Shown here piece by piece: positions 1-10,867 of a DNA stretch of 64,000 nucleotides. The stretch is from Deinococcus sp. AB2017081. Its GTDB lineage: Bacteria; Deinococcota; Deinococci; Deinococcales; Deinococcaceae. Each line of letters opens with the position of its first letter. Within the stretch, counting starts at the first letter, position 1. A model generated the notes under the pieces. The model had not been told where the DNA came from. It saw nothing but the letters and a program-made list of their open reading frames with translations, and did not search any database. The position numbers and the translations under genes are program-made. The stretch lies in contig NZ_CP140098.1 in assembly GCF_034440735.1 (NCBI RefSeq), positions 3,196,001 through 3,260,000 on the forward strand, written 5' to 3'.

Positions 1-21
1 CCCGCCACAGAGGCGGGGGCT
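1..21 (-). terminator. Probable terminator hairpin after rplQ, cut by window edge
   Basis: A 6-bp GC stem (CCCGCC/GGCGGG with loop acaga) lies just downstream of the rplQ stop on the minus strand. Any following U-run would fall outside the window, so this is an inference from position and stem only. Confidence 0.5.
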
Positions 22-47
22 GTCTCAGCTGGGTCAGCGACGTGCGT

Positions 48-398
<351 letters not shown>

Positions 399-485
399 GG
401 TGGGTCTCCTTGGGGGTCAGACGGTGTCCGTCTGCTGGGGGTGGGGTTCGGTGGCCCGCTCTCGGGTGGCAGACGCCACCGTCTG

Positions 486-1500
<1,015 letters not shown>

Positions 1501-1504
1501 TGAA

Positions 1505-2125
<621 letters not shown>

Positions 2126-2268
2126 TCAAATTCTCCTCTGTGCGGCGCAGGCCGCGTGCGGCCCGGCACCGGGTCTGCCGCCCTCTGGTGCCCGCCTCCG
2201 TTCGCCTGTGGTGGGGCTCATGTCCGCACGGACAGTGGAGGCGGGGCAGGTGGGCAGCGGCAATGCGC
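2126..2268 (-). promoter_or_regulatory. Structured rpsK-rpsD intergenic leader
   Basis: This 143-nt gap holds several perfect inverted repeats. There are 6-bp arms at 2150-2163 (GGCCGC/GCGGCC), an overlapping 5-bp pair at 2162-2173, 9-bp arms 2191-2199 with 2237-2245 (CCCGCCTCC/GGAGGCGGG), and a nested 6-bp hairpin at 2221-2234. The overlap of the first two gives mutually exclusive folds. It could be an internal regulatory leader, for example an S4 site, or a processing site; no promoter was identified in it. Confidence 0.45.
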
Positions 2269-2664
<396 letters not shown>

Positions 2665-2667
2665 GGC

Positions 2668-3048
2668 TTACTTCCTCGTGGCCTTTTTCTTGCCGGCGAC
2701 GGTCTTGCGCGGTCCCTTGCGGGTGCGGGCGTTCGTCTTGGTGCGCTGGCCGCGCACGGGCAGGCCGCGGCGGTGACGCAGGCCACGGTACGCGCCGATG
2801 TCCATCAGACGCTTGATGTTCTGACCGACCTCGCTGCGCAGGTCACCCTCGACCTTGTAGGTCTTCTCGATGGCCTCACGCAGGGTGCTCTGTTCCGCTT
2901 CGGTCAGGTTCTTGGTGCGGGTGTCGGGGTTGATCCCCGTGCGCGCCAGGACTTCCTTGCTGCGGGTCAGGCCGATGCCGTAGATGTAGGTCAGCGCGAT
3001 CTCGATGCGCTTCTCGCGGGGCAGGTCAACGCCAGCTACGCGCGCCAT
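2668..3048 (-). CDS. rpsM: 30S ribosomal protein S13
   Basis: 126 aa from the ATG giving [16 protein letters not shown]. The frame is open 19 codons further upstream, but that stretch overlaps rpmJ and lacks S13 character. S13 lies on the head of the small subunit and contacts the P-site tRNA and L5 (bridge B1b). The helix-two-turn-helix region ([17 protein letters not shown]) and the basic C-terminal tail are present. It starts 1 nt after rpmJ ends. Confidence 0.96.
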   Translation of the reverse strand: MARVAGVDLPREKRIEIALTYIYGIGLTRSKEVLARTGINPDTRTKNLTEAEQSTLREAIEKTYKVEGDLRSEVGQNIKRLMDIGAYRGLRHRRGLPVRGQRTKTNARTRKGPRKTVAGKKKATRK

Positions 3049-3049
3049 A

Positions 3050-3163
<114 letters not shown>

Positions 3164-3217
3164 GTGTCCTCCTCGCGCCGCCACACCAATCGTGGTGCTG
3201 ACTGGCAGCGCTCGACC

Positions 3218-3242
3218 CCCCACCCACCTCGGTCGGGTGGGG
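3218..3242 (-). terminator. Hairpin between infA and rpmJ (attenuator or processing site)
   Basis: A perfect 8-bp stem (CCCCACCC/GGGTGGGG, 9-nt loop) lies in the 106-nt infA-rpmJ gap. No long U-run follows on the minus strand, so partial termination or RNA processing is more likely than full termination. That would set IF-1 apart from the ribosomal proteins. Confidence 0.4.
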
Positions 3243-3269
3243 AATCTGTTGGGTACTTCCGCCCGTCGG

Positions 3270-3512
3270 TTACTTGCGGTAGACGATGCGCCCACGCGTG
3301 GTGTCGTAGGGGCTGATTTCCAGAACCACACGGTCGCCGGGCAGGATGCGGATGTAGTGGATACGCATCTTCCCGCTGATGTACGCCAGGATGTCGTGCC
3401 CCGTATCCAGCTTTACCCGGAAGGTCGTGTTGGGCAGCGCTTCTTCCACGACGCCCTCGGCACGTACGGTGTCATCTTCCTTCTTGACGCGTTTTTCCCG
3501 CTGTTCCGGCAT
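3270..3512 (-). CDS. infA: Translation initiation factor IF-1
   Basis: An S1-like OB-fold protein that binds the ribosomal A site during initiation. The core ([45 protein letters not shown]) is intact. The ATG start gives 80 aa, a few residues longer than the usual 72 because of a charged N-terminal extension. A GTG five codons upstream (3527) lies 4 nt from the only good ribosome-binding site, GGAGG, so an 85-aa product is equally possible. It heads the alpha-type block. Confidence 0.95.
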   Translation of the reverse strand: MPEQREKRVKKEDDTVRAEGVVEEALPNTTFRVKLDTGHDILAYISGKMRIHYIRILPGDRVVLEISPYDTTRGRIVYRK

Positions 3513-3559
3513 TTTTCGTCTCGCCACGCAACCTCCAGGCTTGATACAAGCCAAACGTA

Positions 3560-3589
3560 AAGGTATCACGCCCCTGTCCGGGTGGTCAA
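3560..3589 (-). promoter_or_regulatory. Candidate promoter of the infA block
   Basis: On the minus strand, TTGACC (3589-3584) and TACCTT (3565-3560) are separated by 18 nt, upstream of infA. The -35 matches consensus at 5 of 6 positions; the -10 is weak. A regional start is expected because the next upstream gene (PadR) is unrelated. Confidence 0.42.
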
Positions 3590-3631
3590 ATGCGGCTCAC
3601 AGTTGTCAGACCGCCGTGCCGCGCGACCCGT

Positions 3632-4171
3632 TCAGCTCGACCTGCCGGAGGGCTGGCCATCCAGCACGGTGCGCCAGAACGCCACCGATGCACGTTCGTA
3701 GAGCAGCCCCATGTCCAGCGGATCCTGCCCAGTCATGTGTGAACCCCCACCGGACGCCGCAATGGTCTCGTAGATGGCCAGGCGCTGCTGGTGCAGTTCC
3801 AGCTGTCCGGCCGCCAGCCGGCCCACCGTCCCCGGCGTGGCCTGTGCACTGAAGAAGAGTTTCAGCAGGCCCTCGTCACGCAGTTCGGGCTGACCGGCAG
3901 GGGTGTCCAGCCACGCGCGCAGGACGGCGCGGCCCGCCGGGGTGACGGTGTATACGCGCCGCCGCCGACCGCTGTCCTCCTGCTGGGCCTCCAGCAGGCC
4001 CAGGTCGGCCAGTCGCTGTGGTTCGGCATACAGCTGTGACCGGGGAAACGTCCAGAAGTACCCCACCGACGTGTCTGCCCAGCGCTTGAGGTCGTACGAC
4101 GTGCCACCGCCGCAGCCGCCCAGCAACCCCAGGACGATGTATGCGGACGGGCCGAGCGTTGCATCACTCAC
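3632..4171 (-). CDS. PadR-family transcriptional regulator
   Basis: 179 aa from a GTG start. The N-terminal winged helix (about 1-85) has the PadR pattern LGLLGGCGGGTSYDLKRW followed by RSQLYAEPQRLADLGLLE. The C-terminal helices (about 95-175) match the dimerising VirR-like tail of this family. PadR proteins are usually ligand-responsive repressors. It is divergent, across 70 bp, from a DUF4188 gene, so it probably represses that gene and itself. A -10-like TACACT lies 6 nt before the GTG, which would give a leaderless mRNA. Confidence 0.88.
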   Translation of the reverse strand: MSDATLGPSAYIVLGLLGGCGGGTSYDLKRWADTSVGYFWTFPRSQLYAEPQRLADLGLLEAQQEDSGRRRRVYTVTPAGRAVLRAWLDTPAGQPELRDEGLLKLFFSAQATPGTVGRLAAGQLELHQQRLAIYETIAASGGGSHMTGQDPLDMGLLYERASVAFWRTVLDGQPSGRSS

Positions 4172-4241
4172 CGTTCCAGTGTACAGTCACACCAGACCGT
4201 CCAGAGTAGACCATTCAGAGTGGACGGACAGGAGGTTGCCG
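4172..4241. promoter_or_regulatory. Divergent promoter/operator region, PadR-DUF4188
   Basis: This 70-bp spacer holds overlapping -10-like boxes facing both ways around TGTACA (TACAGT plus strand at 4183-4187, TACACT minus strand at 4183-4178). It also holds a GTGT-N6-ACAC inverted repeat at 4179-4192, and GTCCA/TGGAC arms near 4200-4227. These are plausible PadR sites. GGAGG at 4231-4235 is the ribosome-binding site of the DUF4188 gene. Confidence 0.45.
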
Positions 4242-4709
4242 ATGCCCAGCCCCACCCGCCTGACTGCCGAGATCGAGGGATCCTTCGTCGTCTTCATGAT
4301 CGGCGCCCGGATCAACCAGCCGTGGAACGTGCCGGCATGGCTGCCGGTCGTCCGCGCCATGCCGCGCATGCTCAGCGAACTGCAGCGGCACCCGGAACTG
4401 GGGTTGCTGGGGGGCCAGGGGCACGGCACCACGCTGATCCAGTACTGGCGCAGCGCCGAGCACCTGCAGGCGTACGCCCAGGCCCGTGACCGCGAGCACC
4501 TGCCTGCGTGGCGGGCGTTCTACCGCGCGGCCCGCCGCTCCCCCAGCGCCGTGGGGATCTGGCACGAGACCTACCACGTCGAGGCCGGCGCCTACGAGAC
4601 CGTGTACTACGCCATGCCACCCTTCGGCCTCGGGCGGGTGGGCACGCTGGTGCCAGCGACCGGCCGGCGCGAGAGCGCCAGGGGGCGAATGGGGCAGGCG
4701 GCCGACTGA
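4242..4709 (+). CDS. DUF4188 domain protein (monooxygenase-like)
   Basis: 155 aa starting MPSPTRLTAEIEGSFVVF. It resembles the DUF4188 family, small dimeric alpha/beta-barrel proteins related to antibiotic-biosynthesis monooxygenases. Visible family features are GARINQPWNVPAWLPVVRAM, the LGGQGH turn, YWRSAEHLQAYA and the WHETY-VEAGAYETVYYAMPPFGLG tail. The start is fixed by GGAGG 6 nt upstream. Its divergent PadR neighbour suggests induction by a small molecule. The true substrate is unknown. Confidence 0.82.
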   Translation: MPSPTRLTAEIEGSFVVFMIGARINQPWNVPAWLPVVRAMPRMLSELQRHPELGLLGGQGHGTTLIQYWRSAEHLQAYAQARDREHLPAWRAFYRAARRSPSAVGIWHETYHVEAGAYETVYYAMPPFGLGRVGTLVPATGRRESARGRMGQAAD

Positions 4710-4741
4710 CAGCGGTGTTCAGTTCCACCCCGGGGCTGAAC

Positions 4742-4833
4742 GGATGCCCCTCACTTCCACGTCCAACCGCTGCCGTGTCCGTCACTCGCTCCGCTCGGTT
4801 CAGGGGGAGTGAGGGAACCCCTCACTCCCCCTG
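4742..4833. repeat. Structured dispersed repeat, copy A
   Basis: Copy A of an element also found at 51416-51511. It has a left arm (CCCCTCACT, 4747-4755), a conserved core starting CCAACCGCTG (4763-4772) with CGCTCCGCTCG further on, and a 33-nt hairpin at 4801-4833 with a 14-bp stem. The hairpin ends differ from copy B by paired changes that keep the stem. It lies between the ends of two converging genes. Confidence 0.7.
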
Positions 4834-4915
4834 CAACCTGCTGTGCCCCCCGGACGGAGCGCCCTCTGCACCGCCGGCATCGTCCACTCCCGGCCGGGGA
4901 TCCGATCGCCGCCGC

Positions 4916-5338
4916 TCAGAACACGCGGGCCTGGCGGCGGGCGAGTTCAAACCCGTGCCCGTCCCGGTTCACGCACCGGACACCCGTCACCGCCGAGGAG
5001 CAGCGCAGCCCGTGCCAATTCCAGACCTGACCGTAGGCCAGCACGGGCAACCGGGGATCAGCGACGGTGTCCCCGTGGCAGACCCAGGTGGCCCGCCCGG
5101 TGGCCGACAGGGACAGGGCGTCCCCGAAGTCCAGCGGGCAGTCTTCCCTGGGTGGAGCGCGGAAGCTGGCCCCCATGACGTCGCAGCGGACCGTGGCCGC
5201 CTGCCCGCTGGCCGGGTCGGCGGCCTGCGCCTGGCAGTGCAGCCGCCCGGAGGGCAGCTGGAACCCGGTGGGGGTCATGCCCTGGGCCGCAGCGGCACCG
5301 GAGAGCGACAGCAGGAGGCCCAGCACTGGCCCCCTCAT
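4916..5338 (-). CDS. Secreted DUF6636-like protein
   Basis: 140 aa with a signal peptide (MRGPVLGLLLSLSGAAAAQG) and a short exported domain. The domain has the pattern FQLPSGRLHCQA, RCDV, TWVCHGDT and VLAYGQVWNWHGLRC, seen in DUF6636 proteins. Cysteines in this domain probably pair in the envelope. Function is unknown. The start overlaps the VWA stop by 4 nt (ATGA), so translation is coupled to the VWA gene, although one protein is cytosolic and the other exported. That makes it an odd last member of the cluster. Confidence 0.75.
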   Translation of the reverse strand: MRGPVLGLLLSLSGAAAAQGMTPTGFQLPSGRLHCQAQAADPASGQAATVRCDVMGASFRAPPREDCPLDFGDALSLSATGRATWVCHGDTVADPRLPVLAYGQVWNWHGLRCSSAVTGVRCVNRDGHGFELARRQARVF

Positions 5339-6558
5339 CCCGCCGCCCCACCGCGCACGACCAGGCCCTGCTCGCCCGCCCACGTGCTCACGTCGTCGCC
5401 GCGGATGGCGGCGGCCATCAGACCGGGGAAGTGATCCGGGGTGCACGCAAAGGCGGGAATGCCCATACCGGCGAAGGCGCGGGCCACGCCGTGGTCGTAG
5501 CTCGGCGCGCCCTCGTCCGACAGGGCCAGCAGGGCGACGACCTGCACGCCACTGTCCTTCAGCGTGCGGGCACGGGCCAGCATCTCGCGCTCGTTCCCGC
5601 CCTCGTACAGGTCGGAGATCAGGACCATGACGGTCTGCTCGGGTCGCTGGATCACGCCCTGGCAGTAGGCCAGCGCCCGGTTGATGTCGGTGCCGCCGCC
5701 CAGCTGGATGCCGTACAGGACGTCCACCGGGTCGTCCAGATGTTCGCTGAGATCCACGACCCCGGTGTCGAACACGACCACGCGGGTGCTGACAGCGGGG
5801 AGGGACGCCAGCACCGCGCCGAACACACCGGCGTACACGACGCTGGACGCCATGCTGCCCGACTGGTCAAGACACAGGACGATGTCACGCAGCGAGCGGC
5901 GTTTGCGGCCCATGCCGATCAGGCGCTCGGGAATCACGGTGTTCCGGTCGGGCTGATACGTCTTCAGGTTGGCGCGGATGGTGCGATCCCAGTCGATCTC
6001 GGCGGGGCGGGGGCGGAAGTTGCGCTGGGCGCGGTTCAGGCTGCCACTCACGGCGGCGCGGGTGGGTTCCTCCAGGCGGCGCGTCAGGTCGTCCACGACC
6101 CTTCTCACCACGGCGCGGGCGGCGTCCTTCGCCTTCTCGGGCATCACGCCCTTCAGGGTCAGCAGCGTGCCCACGAGGTTCACGTCCGGCTCCACACCCT
6201 CCAGCATCTCCGGTTCGAACAGGAGCTGCTGGAGGTTCAATCTCTCGATGGCGTCGCCCTGCATGACGCGCACCACATCTGACGGGAAGAACTCGCGCAG
6301 ATCCGCGAGCCAGCGGGCGACCTTCGGGGCACTCGCGCCCAGCCCGCCCCGCCGGGCACCGGGGTCGGCATCGTACAGGCCGCCCAGGGCCTCGTCCAGG
6401 CGACGGTCGAGCACTCCCAGTTCAGCCGTCGTGTCGCCCGCCGCCGCCAGACCGTCAGCGTCGCCGCCGCCCAGCACGAGGCGCCAGCGCCGCCGCCGTT
6501 CGACATCGGCCAGCGTCACAGAGGTCGACCCACAGCACGCGGAGACCAGATCGTCCAT
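5335..6558 (-). CDS. VWA-domain (CoxE-like) protein of the MoxR/DUF5682 cluster
   Basis: 407 aa from the ATG at 6558; in-frame ATGs at 6588 and 6597 are possible but overlap the preceding gene. The N-terminal half is helical with an ERRRRWRLVLG motif typical of this family. The C-terminal von Willebrand A domain carries a full metal site: DQSGSM (about residues 231-236), GGGTDI, and LISDLYEGG. VWA proteins of this kind pair with MoxR AAA ATPases as metal-dependent adaptors. It is separated from the other core genes by a GGDEF-EAL gene. Confidence 0.9.
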   Translation of the reverse strand: MDDLVSACCGSTSVTLADVERRRRWRLVLGGGDADGLAAAGDTTAELGVLDRRLDEALGGLYDADPGARRGGLGASAPKVARWLADLREFFPSDVVRVMQGDAIERLNLQQLLFEPEMLEGVEPDVNLVGTLLTLKGVMPEKAKDAARAVVRRVVDDLTRRLEEPTRAAVSGSLNRAQRNFRPRPAEIDWDRTIRANLKTYQPDRNTVIPERLIGMGRKRRSLRDIVLCLDQSGSMASSVVYAGVFGAVLASLPAVSTRVVVFDTGVVDLSEHLDDPVDVLYGIQLGGGTDINRALAYCQGVIQRPEQTVMVLISDLYEGGNEREMLARARTLKDSGVQVVALLALSDEGAPSYDHGVARAFAGMGIPAFACTPDHFPGLMAAAIRGDDVSTWAGEQGLVVRGGAAG

Positions 6559-6574
6559 TCTGTCATACACAGAA

Positions 6575-8527
6575 TCATAACACTCCATTCTGAACATTGC
6601 GGCCGAGCAGCGGAATCACCTCGGCCTCGGGCACCGGGCGCGAGAACAGGTAGCCCTGGACATGGGTGCAGCCGAGCGCCACCAGCTCATCATATTGCTC
6701 GGCGGTCTCCACACCCTCGGCCACGAGTTCCAGGCCCAGGGTCGCAGTGACGGTCACCATGGCCGAGATCAGGGTGCGCACATAGCGCCGCCGCGGCCGA
6801 TCCACGACGCCCGTGAGATCGGCGACGAACACCCGGTCGATCTTGACGACACCGACCGGCAGCTCGTTGAGCCGTGACAGGGACGCGAATCCCGTCCCGA
6901 AGTCGTCCAGTGACAGCCGCACGCCCAGCGCCCGGACGGTCTCCACGCTGCGTTCGACATGCAGGCGGCCCCGCAGGTCGATGCCCTCGGTGACCTCCAG
7001 TTCCAGCGCCGAAGCCGGCAGGCCGGCGCGGGCCAGTTCCCGCTCCACCATCTGCGCGAACTGGGGCTGCATGAGCTGGAGCGGCGAGACGTTCACCGCC
7101 ACCCGCACGGCCGCGAATCCCGCCGACTGCCAGCGGGCCGCCGCTGCCAGCGCCTCGCAGAGCACCCACTCGCCCAGCGACGTGATCAGACCGGCGTCCT
7201 CCGCAATCGAAATGAACACGTCCGGCCCGACCACCCCGAAGTCGGGGTGCCGCCAGCGCACCAGCGCCTCCAGACACACCGGACGGCCGGTGGATACCGT
7301 GCAGATCGGCTGGAACTCCACGTACAGCTGCCCGCGTTCCTGGGCGTGCCGGAGTTCGCGTTCCAGCAGTTGCCGGCGCTCGTCCTGATCCATCAGGTGG
7401 CCGCTGTAGAGCCGGACGCCGTTCTTCCCACTGCGCTTGACGGCATACATGGCGCGGTCGGCCCTCAGCAGCAGGTCGCGGGCATCCGTGGCGTCCTGCG
7501 GACATCGGGCGACCCCCACGCTGACACTCAGGCGCAGGTCCTGTCCGGCCACACTGAAGGTCGCCACCATGGCCTCCACGACCCGCTGGGCAACCCCTGC
7601 GACCTCCCGCAGGTCGTCGCCCGGCACGACCATCACGAATTCATCGCCACTGACGCGTGCCACACCGCCGCGTGGAGGCGACAGCGCCCACAACCGCTGC
7701 GCCACCAGCCGCAGCGTCTCGTCCCCGGTCGCGTGCCCCAGCGTGTCGTTGATCGCCTTGAAGCCGTCCAGATCCAGGAAGAGCACGGCGAAGGGCTCCC
7801 CACCGGCCACGCGCTCCAGCAGATCCTCGTCCAGAAACGCGCGGTTGTGCAGGCCGGTCAGGGGATCGACGAACGCCCGGCGCGTCAGGGCCGCGTTGTC
7901 TTCCCGGGTGCGGTGCAGCGTGGCGCGCAGCGTGTTCACCATCCGGGCGCCGAGCACCACGCCCAGGCTGCTCAGGGCCAGCTGGCCCAGTCCGAACCAC
8001 ACCTCTGGCCGCACCAGGGCACTGGCTGGCGTCAGCGCGTATGCGCCGGTCAGGGCCAGCAGGGCGAACGGCAGGGCTGTACTCATGCGGTGGGCCAGCG
8101 CCGAGGTCCGCATGCTCGCCTCGATCATCGGCATGGTCAGCACCCAGCCCATCAGGGTCGCGAGGTCGATCAGGATGCGCTCGGTGGTACCCACCACGAA
8201 CAGCGCCACGCCCAGCCGGGCCAGCAGGAACGCGATGTTCGCCACGAGCATGAGCGAGATCACCGGCCGGCGGCCCACCCCCAGCCCGGTGGCGATCCCC
8301 AGCGCCAGCATGGTGGCCAGGATCGCGGTGCCCAGCACCCAGTCGACGGGCTGGAAATACCCGGGCATCTGCAGCCCCTGGGCCAGCGAGATCACGTGGC
8401 CCAGCGTGCCCGCCACGAGGATCACCCAGACCGCGACCCGGCCACGACCCGCATCGTCCCGCATTGAGGGCAACGCTGTCGGGACCGTCGGTGCAGGCAT
8501 GGACGTCGGCTCGGGAAGGTCGGTCAT
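6575..8527 (-). CDS. Membrane GGDEF-EAL cyclic-di-GMP protein
   Basis: 650 aa from MTDLPEPT. About six or seven membrane helices span residues 30-200, followed by a GGDEF domain (about 215-370) and an EAL domain (about 385-640). The GGDEF signature reads SGDEF, a variant tolerated in some active cyclases. The EAL domain keeps EALVRW, VNVSP, ELEVTE, DDFGTG, KIDR and AEGVET, so phosphodiesterase activity is likely. It sits inside the MoxR/VWA cluster, 16 nt before the VWA start and 150 nt after DUF5682. It may be a passenger or a signal input. Confidence 0.93.
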   Translation of the reverse strand: MTDLPEPTSMPAPTVPTALPSMRDDAGRGRVAVWVILVAGTLGHVISLAQGLQMPGYFQPVDWVLGTAILATMLALGIATGLGVGRRPVISLMLVANIAFLLARLGVALFVVGTTERILIDLATLMGWVLTMPMIEASMRTSALAHRMSTALPFALLALTGAYALTPASALVRPEVWFGLGQLALSSLGVVLGARMVNTLRATLHRTREDNAALTRRAFVDPLTGLHNRAFLDEDLLERVAGGEPFAVLFLDLDGFKAINDTLGHATGDETLRLVAQRLWALSPPRGGVARVSGDEFVMVVPGDDLREVAGVAQRVVEAMVATFSVAGQDLRLSVSVGVARCPQDATDARDLLLRADRAMYAVKRSGKNGVRLYSGHLMDQDERRQLLERELRHAQERGQLYVEFQPICTVSTGRPVCLEALVRWRHPDFGVVGPDVFISIAEDAGLITSLGEWVLCEALAAAARWQSAGFAAVRVAVNVSPLQLMQPQFAQMVERELARAGLPASALELEVTEGIDLRGRLHVERSVETVRALGVRLSLDDFGTGFASLSRLNELPVGVVKIDRVFVADLTGVVDRPRRRYVRTLISAMVTVTATLGLELVAEGVETAEQYDELVALGCTHVQGYLFSRPVPEAEVIPLLGRNVQNGVL

Positions 8528-8677
8528 AGGTGCAGAGGTGGTCAGAACCAGTCTCAGAGTACGCCGGCGCCTCAACGCTCCTCTTACATTTTCAGCACGG
8601 TGGTTTTCATCACAATTCAGCGGCGTCCATGGTTCTGCGGGGGCTCCACGCCAGTCCATGCAGATCTCGCCCCGGAT

Positions 8678-10867
8678 TCATGCGGTCGACACACCCAGCA
8701 GCCGCAGCACCACCGGCACAGCCCGCCGCGCCCGTTCCCCGTCCAGGACGTGCTGCACGCGCCGGCCAGGGGCACCGCCCTCCCGCAGCGCCTCCCCGAT
8801 CTGCCGCCGCTCCGGCTTCTCGAAGCGGGAAAACACCCGCCGCAGCAGCGGCAGCGTCTCCTGGAACACGTCCGCGTCGAGCGTGGTCAGCCAGCCGTCG
8901 AGCAGGCCCAGCAGCGCCGGGTCGTGGACGAGCAGCGCGCCGCTGTCGCCCAGGAAGCCGTCCAGCCACGCCGTGACCTCCAGCGGCACGCCCGCACCCA
9001 GCGCGAGGCCCAGGCGGCGCTCGATCTCCGTGCCGTCCAGCACGGCCGCGTCCCTCAACCGGCGCACCGCGTCGCCGTTCAGCAACGGGTGCGTGTCGTC
9101 CCGGTCGGCCACGCGCGCCAGGGCCACGTGCCACTCGGCCGTCACCGCTCCGTCGTCCAGCAAACGCACCGCGCTGTCCGCCGCGTTCACGAGCCCGCGC
9201 AGGGTGGCCGCCGCGTCGTCCGCGAGACCCACCGCCGCCAGCGGCAGGCCCACGCCCGCCCGCGTGAGCAGCGTCCGGAACGTCGCCCCGGCCAGCGCGT
9301 TCGACCCGCCGTCCCGGCCGCGCACGTCGCCGTAGCGGGCCAGCCGCGCCAGCGGCGGCAGGGCCTCCAGCAGGTCGCTCACATCCGCGTTGCCCGCCGC
9401 CCGCGCGTCCAGCGCCGCCAGCGCCACCGGCAGCGCGCCGGTCAGGTCGGCATAGCGCACGGCCTCCAGCAGCGTCGTGAGTTCCGCCAGCGTGCCCGCC
9501 CCCCGCGCCGACTCCACCGCCACCGCCGTCGCCGCGTCCATCACCGTCTGCCCGCTGCGGCTCGCCTCGACCAGCCGCACGCTGAACTCCGGCTTCCACG
9601 CCAGCGCCCACGCCTCCTTGAAGGTGCCGCGCCCGCCCGCGTACCGCTCCTGCGCCCACGGTACGCCCAGCATGTTCAGGCGGTGGAACAGCGCGCTGCG
9701 CGCCAGATCGTTGTCGGCGCGCAGGTCGAGGGTCAGCTCCGTCTGCTCGGGCTGCACCTTCAGCCGCAGGCTCTTCTGGAGTTTCGCCAGATCCTGCGCC
9801 AGCGGCACCGTCGGCACGCCCTCCGGCACCTCGCCCAGCGCCTCGCCCACGATCAGCTGCCGCTCGATCAGCCGCAGGGGCAGGTCACTGTCCCACCCGA
9901 ACACGCTCAGGGCCGCCTCGTTCAGCTCGTCCAGGCCCGGCAGCGCCCGCCCGCGCAGGGCCGCCAGGGTGTTCGCCAGCCGCGTCGACTCGATCACGGA
10001 CGCGCTGCTCGCCTCCAGCCGCTGCTCGCGCAGCAGCCGCGCCACCCGCGCGAACCAGCGTTCCGTCACGTCCCGCCGCGTCGTGAACAGGTGATGGTAG
10101 TACCCCGGCGACCGCACGCCCGCCCCGTAGCCACTGCCCGTGCTGAGGCGACCGTGCGTCCACGGCACCCAGGTCAGCGTGACCTTCGCCTTCGGCAGGC
10201 CCTTCAGCAGCGCCGCGTCATCCTTCGCCTTGAAGGCGTGTACGTCCAGCACGGGCGCGTGCCACGCCCCGCAGACCACCGCCACGCGCTGCGCTCCATC
10301 CTTCAGCGCCGCGCGGATCGCCTGCCGCATGCACGCCTCGCGCTGCGCCTCCCGGCCCGACGCGGGCGGGGCGTCCGCCCGCACAGCCCGCATGGCCTCC
10401 AGCACAGCCTCGAAGACATCGAAGTCGTCGCCCCGCGCCTCGACCAGCGTTTCCCACCAGCGCTCGAAATCGGCGTACCCCGCTGCCTCGGCCAGCACCC
10501 GCAGGGGGTCGCTGTGCAGGTCGTCCGACTCGTCCTCCTCCCGCTCGCCTGCCAATGTGGCCGACGCCGGAAGATCCATGAACCGCGCCGACACGCCCGC
10601 CCGCGCCGCCCAGCGGAACGCCACGAACTCCGGACTGAAAGCCGCAAACGGCCAGAACGACGCTTTAGCAGGATCGTCGTTCACGTAGCCCAGCAACGCC
10701 ACAGGCGGTGTCATCTCCGCCTGCGCCAGGAACGGCAGCACGGCATCCGCATCGGACGGCCCCTCGACCAGCACCACGTCTGGATTGAGCTGCGACAGCG
10801 CATGCTCCAGCGACCGCGCACTGCCAGGGCCATGATGACGGATAGGGAAAATGGAGAGGTCAGCCAT
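8678..10867 (-). CDS. DUF5682 family protein
   Basis: 729 aa beginning MADLSIFPIRHHGPGSARSL. The RHHGPGS motif (residues 10-16) and the following LVEGPSDAD are hallmarks of DUF5682. The N-terminal third resembles the TraB/ChaN-type fold with catalytic-looking His and Glu, including the CGAWHAPVLD segment. The rest is a long alanine/leucine-rich helical region, likely a repeat scaffold. In other genomes DUF5682 travels with MoxR, VWA, DUF5691 and SWIM genes. Biochemical function is not established. The start overlaps the preceding gene by 8 nt. Confidence 0.88.
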   Translation of the reverse strand: MADLSIFPIRHHGPGSARSLEHALSQLNPDVVLVEGPSDADAVLPFLAQAEMTPPVALLGYVNDDPAKASFWPFAAFSPEFVAFRWAARAGVSARFMDLPASATLAGEREEDESDDLHSDPLRVLAEAAGYADFERWWETLVEARGDDFDVFEAVLEAMRAVRADAPPASGREAQREACMRQAIRAALKDGAQRVAVVCGAWHAPVLDVHAFKAKDDAALLKGLPKAKVTLTWVPWTHGRLSTGSGYGAGVRSPGYYHHLFTTRRDVTERWFARVARLLREQRLEASSASVIESTRLANTLAALRGRALPGLDELNEAALSVFGWDSDLPLRLIERQLIVGEALGEVPEGVPTVPLAQDLAKLQKSLRLKVQPEQTELTLDLRADNDLARSALFHRLNMLGVPWAQERYAGGRGTFKEAWALAWKPEFSVRLVEASRSGQTVMDAATAVAVESARGAGTLAELTTLLEAVRYADLTGALPVALAALDARAAGNADVSDLLEALPPLARLARYGDVRGRDGGSNALAGATFRTLLTRAGVGLPLAAVGLADDAAATLRGLVNAADSAVRLLDDGAVTAEWHVALARVADRDDTHPLLNGDAVRRLRDAAVLDGTEIERRLGLALGAGVPLEVTAWLDGFLGDSGALLVHDPALLGLLDGWLTTLDADVFQETLPLLRRVFSRFEKPERRQIGEALREGGAPGRRVQHVLDGERARRAVPVVLRLLGVSTA

